In this document: positions 61,994 to 64,000 of the stretch, one piece after another
Position numbering within the stretch: position 1 is the first letter of the stretch
Layout of the letters: each line of letters starts with the position of its first letter
Source: CAYFUF01 sp964346245
GTDB taxonomy: Bacteria; Bacillota; Clostridia; Tissierellales; Peptoniphilaceae
Assembly: GCA_964346245.1 (NCBI GenBank)
Contig: CAYFUF010000003.1
Location: forward strand, 8,189 to 72,188
Direction of reading: 5' to 3'
Length of the DNA stretch: 64,000 bases
Notes under the pieces: model-generated
Database searches by the model: none
What the model was told of the DNA's origin: nothing
Seen by the model: only the letters and a program-made list of their open reading frames with translations
Made by a program: the position numbers and the translations under genes

Positions 61994-63898
61994 CTACAAG
62001 CGTTCTTCGACTGCCTCAGCGATCCATTCCTTAAATGCTGACCAATCCTTGGAAACCGTATCCTTCTCGCCATACTCACGGATGTTAACTGTTTCTTCTT
62101 CTACTTCCTTATCACCGATAACCAGCTGAAGTTTGACTTTCTCTGTTTGGGCATCACGAATCTTTCTGCCCATTGTCTCTTCACGTAAATCGACATCGAC
62201 ATGAACACCAAGTTCCCTAAGTTCTTTGGCCATCTCTTCGCATTTATCCCCATGCACCTCATTGTTTACCGGAATTAGGCGAACTTGAGATGGTGCTAAC
62301 CACAATGGAAAATTACCTGCATACTGCTCAATCAAATTGCCGATAAAGCGCTCTACTGAGCCATAGACAACACGGTGGATGACGATTGGACGGTGTTTCT
62401 CTCCATCCTCTCCGATATACTCAGCCTCAAAGCGTTGAGGCAATTGGAAGTCTAACTGGATAGTTCCACACTGCCAAGTCCTACCGATAACATCCTCGAT
62501 GTGGAAGTCAATCTTAGGGCCGTAGAAGGCACCATCGCCCTCGTTGATGACATAGTCCTTACCAATCTCATCTAGGGCATCCTTTAGACCTTGTGTAGCC
62601 ACTTCCCATTCCTCATCAGTACCCATACTATCGTCAGGTCTGGTGGATAGTTCAATATGGTAACTAAACCCAAACTTGGTGTAGACTTCGTCAATGAGGG
62701 AAACGATGCGTTTAATCTCATCGGTAATCATGTCCGGAGTCAAGAAGATGTGCGCATCATCCTGCGTAAAGTTGCGGACGCGGAAGAGGCCGTGAAGCGC
62801 ACCAGATAGCTCATGACGGTGAACCAAACCTAGCTCGCCTAAGCGCAATGGAAATTCCTTGTAGGAGTGTGGCTTGGAGTTGTAAACAAGCATTGCCCCT
62901 GGGCAGTTCATCGGTTTGATCGCGTAATCTTGGTCATCAATCTTGGTGGTGTACATATTCTCTTGGTAGTGATCCCAGTGGCCGGATGTTTCCCAAAGCT
63001 TGCGGTTAAGAATCATAGGAGTTGAGATTTCCTTGTAACCTTCACGAATATGGAGCTCCCTCCAGTAGTCGATGAGCGCATTCTTGAGCAGCATGCCTTT
63101 AGGTAAAAAGATGGGGAAACCTGGTCCTTCTTCCACAAAAGCAAAGAGATCCATCTCCTTGCCTATCTTGCGGTGGTCACGCTTCTTCGCTTCTTCTAAG
63201 CGCTCCAAGTGTTCATCGAGCATCTTCTTCTTTGGAAAGCTTGTGCCGTAGATTCTGGTTAACATCTTGTTGTGCTCATCGCCTCTCCAGTAGGCGCCGG
63301 CAACGCTAGTTAACTTGAACGCTTTAATCTGGCTCGTATTAAGAATGTGGGGTCCAGCACAAAGGTCTGTAAAGTCTCCTTGGCGGTAGAAACCAATCTC
63401 TGCATCTTCAGGTAAGTCTTGAATCAGTTCGACCTTGTATGGTTCATTATGCTCCTCAAAATAAGCAATGGCTTCATCCCTGTTCTTAGTGAAGCGGCTT
63501 ATATCCAACTTCTCCTTGACGATCTTTTTCATCTCTTCTTCAATAGCGGGTAGGTCTTCATCTGTTATCGGTTGACTGAACTCAATATCATAGTAGAAGC
63601 CATCGCGGATTGGTGGTCCAATTGCCAACTTGGCTTCCGGATAAAGACGCTTTACGGCTTGAGCAAGCAAGTGGGAGCTAGAATGATGGAAGGCATGCTT
63701 CCCATACTCATCATCAAAGGTAAGAATTGACAGTTGGTCCCCATCATGAAGAGGAGTGCGGATGTCTTTCTCTTCCCCATTCACCTCGGCAGCAAGTGCA
63801 TTTCTTGCTAGGCCTTCACTCAACGTTTTCGCTGCATCAAAAGCAGAGGCCTCATTCTCCACCTGAAGTCCGCTACCATCTTTCAATTTCACTTCCAT
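61994..63898 (-). CDS. thrS: Threonyl-tRNA synthetase
   Basis: 634 residues: TGS domain (KLKDGSGLQVENEASAFDAA), editing domain (FHHSSSHLLAQAV), class II core with MNCPGAML, HRHELSGALHGLFRVRNFTQDDAH and GSVERFIGNL, and the anticodon domain (VRLIPVNNEVHGDKCEEMA). The start is the ATG at 63896-63898 with AGGAGG six bases upstream; the longer reading has no support. In Clostridia thrS normally stands next to infC; here about 8 kb separates them. Confidence 0.97.
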   Translation of the reverse strand: MEVKLKDGSGLQVENEASAFDAAKTLSEGLARNALAAEVNGEEKDIRTPLHDGDQLSILTFDDEYGKHAFHHSSSHLLAQAVKRLYPEAKLAIGPPIRDGFYYDIEFSQPITDEDLPAIEEEMKKIVKEKLDISRFTKNRDEAIAYFEEHNEPYKVELIQDLPEDAEIGFYRQGDFTDLCAGPHILNTSQIKAFKLTSVAGAYWRGDEHNKMLTRIYGTSFPKKKMLDEHLERLEEAKKRDHRKIGKEMDLFAFVEEGPGFPIFLPKGMLLKNALIDYWRELHIREGYKEISTPMILNRKLWETSGHWDHYQENMYTTKIDDQDYAIKPMNCPGAMLVYNSKPHSYKEFPLRLGELGLVHRHELSGALHGLFRVRNFTQDDAHIFLTPDMITDEIKRIVSLIDEVYTKFGFSYHIELSTRPDDSMGTDEEWEVATQGLKDALDEIGKDYVINEGDGAFYGPKIDFHIEDVIGRTWQCGTIQLDFQLPQRFEAEYIGEDGEKHRPIVIHRVVYGSVERFIGNLIEQYAGNFPLWLAPSQVRLIPVNNEVHGDKCEEMAKELRELGVHVDVDLREETMGRKIRDAQTEKVKLQLVIGDKEVEEETVNIREYGEKDTVSKDWSAFKEWIAEAVEERL

Positions 63899-63923
63899 AA
63901 TATTCCTCCTATTATTATCCCTG

Positions 63924-64000
63924 AAAAAAAAAAAAGGTACCACTCCCACATCATCTATTGGCTGTGTGTTCTTGGTTCCTTCCTTTTTATTTCCTTCTTT
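63924..64000 (-). promoter_or_regulatory. Probable T-box-type leader of thrS (partial)
   Basis: On the minus strand GGGAGTGGTACC, similar to the T-box core GGGTGGTACCGCG, runs directly into twelve Ts (63924-63935). AAGG-A-ACCA upstream can pair with TGGT-A-CCTT, giving a terminator. thrS is often T-box controlled, but the motif is degenerate and the rest of the leader lies beyond the window. Confidence 0.45.

Overview
The window looks like chromosome from a low-GC Gram-positive bacterium (Bacillota). Several gene orders are typical of Clostridia/Tissierellia rather than Bacilli: infC-rpmI-rplT followed by trkH-trkA-rRNA methylase-pheS-pheT-zapA-U32 peptidase-mutS2, glmU-prs-pth-mfd-foldase beside murC, and FHA-FtsW/RodA-class B PBP. 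Together with glycogen and maltose genes this suggests a saccharolytic fermenter. Genus and species cannot be named from the sequence alone. No phage, insertion sequence, CRISPR array, tRNA or rRNA gene was seen. Most genes lie on the minus strand; only nadK and murC are on the plus strand.

Layout. 1-6.2 kb: a response regulator cut by the window edge, an RluA-type pseudouridine synthase, and a run yitT-cvfB-parvulin-pepD-DUF1292-small P-loop protein ending in a terminator. 6.2-7.6 kb: ptsH (HPr) directly behind a ccpA-like regulator. 7.7-9.1 kb: an envelope-stress type pair (DUF948 and YtxH/LEA-like) interrupted by a 100-N assembly gap, with a 6S-like RNA gene just upstream. 9.2-14.1 kb: nadK, degV and the FHA/FtsW-RodA/PBP module. 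14.2-21.8 kb: a glycogen operon glgC-glgD-glgA-pulA-phosphoglucomutase with a cre-like site and repeated palindromic motifs in its promoter region. 22-27.6 kb: a glycolytic cluster gap-gap-pgk-tpiA-eno with two different GAPDHs. 27.7-36.5 kb: prsA-mfd-pth-prs-glmU, divergent from murC. 36.6-49.3 kb: one long operon behind a Phe T-box: pheS-pheT-zapA-U32-mutS2-argS-membrane protein-TPR protein. 49.3-53.6 kb: rRNA methylase, Ktr/Trk potassium uptake, and infC-rpmI-rplT behind an attenuator leader. 53.7-60.7 kb: a maltose/maltodextrin ABC operon with its LacI-type regulator, placed between thrS and infC. 60.7-64 kb: an ATP-grasp ligase and thrS.

How it fits together. Maltodextrin import (malE-F-G, msmK), debranching (pulA), phosphoglucomutase, glycogen synthesis (glgC/D/A) and lower glycolysis form a connected carbon route. 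The same window carries the probable global switch, CcpA with HPr that keeps both His15 and Ser46. Matching cre-like sites sit just downstream of the predicted start sites of malE and glgC. I found no clearly new defence or mobile system. The most unusual items are a GlmU-type protein whose N-terminal uridylyltransferase domain is shortened and lacks its nucleotide-binding motif, a MalF permease with a roughly 240-residue coiled-coil extension, an LEA-like 11-residue repeat broken by the assembly gap, and uncharacterised membrane/TPR and ATP-grasp genes attached to tRNA-synthetase operons.
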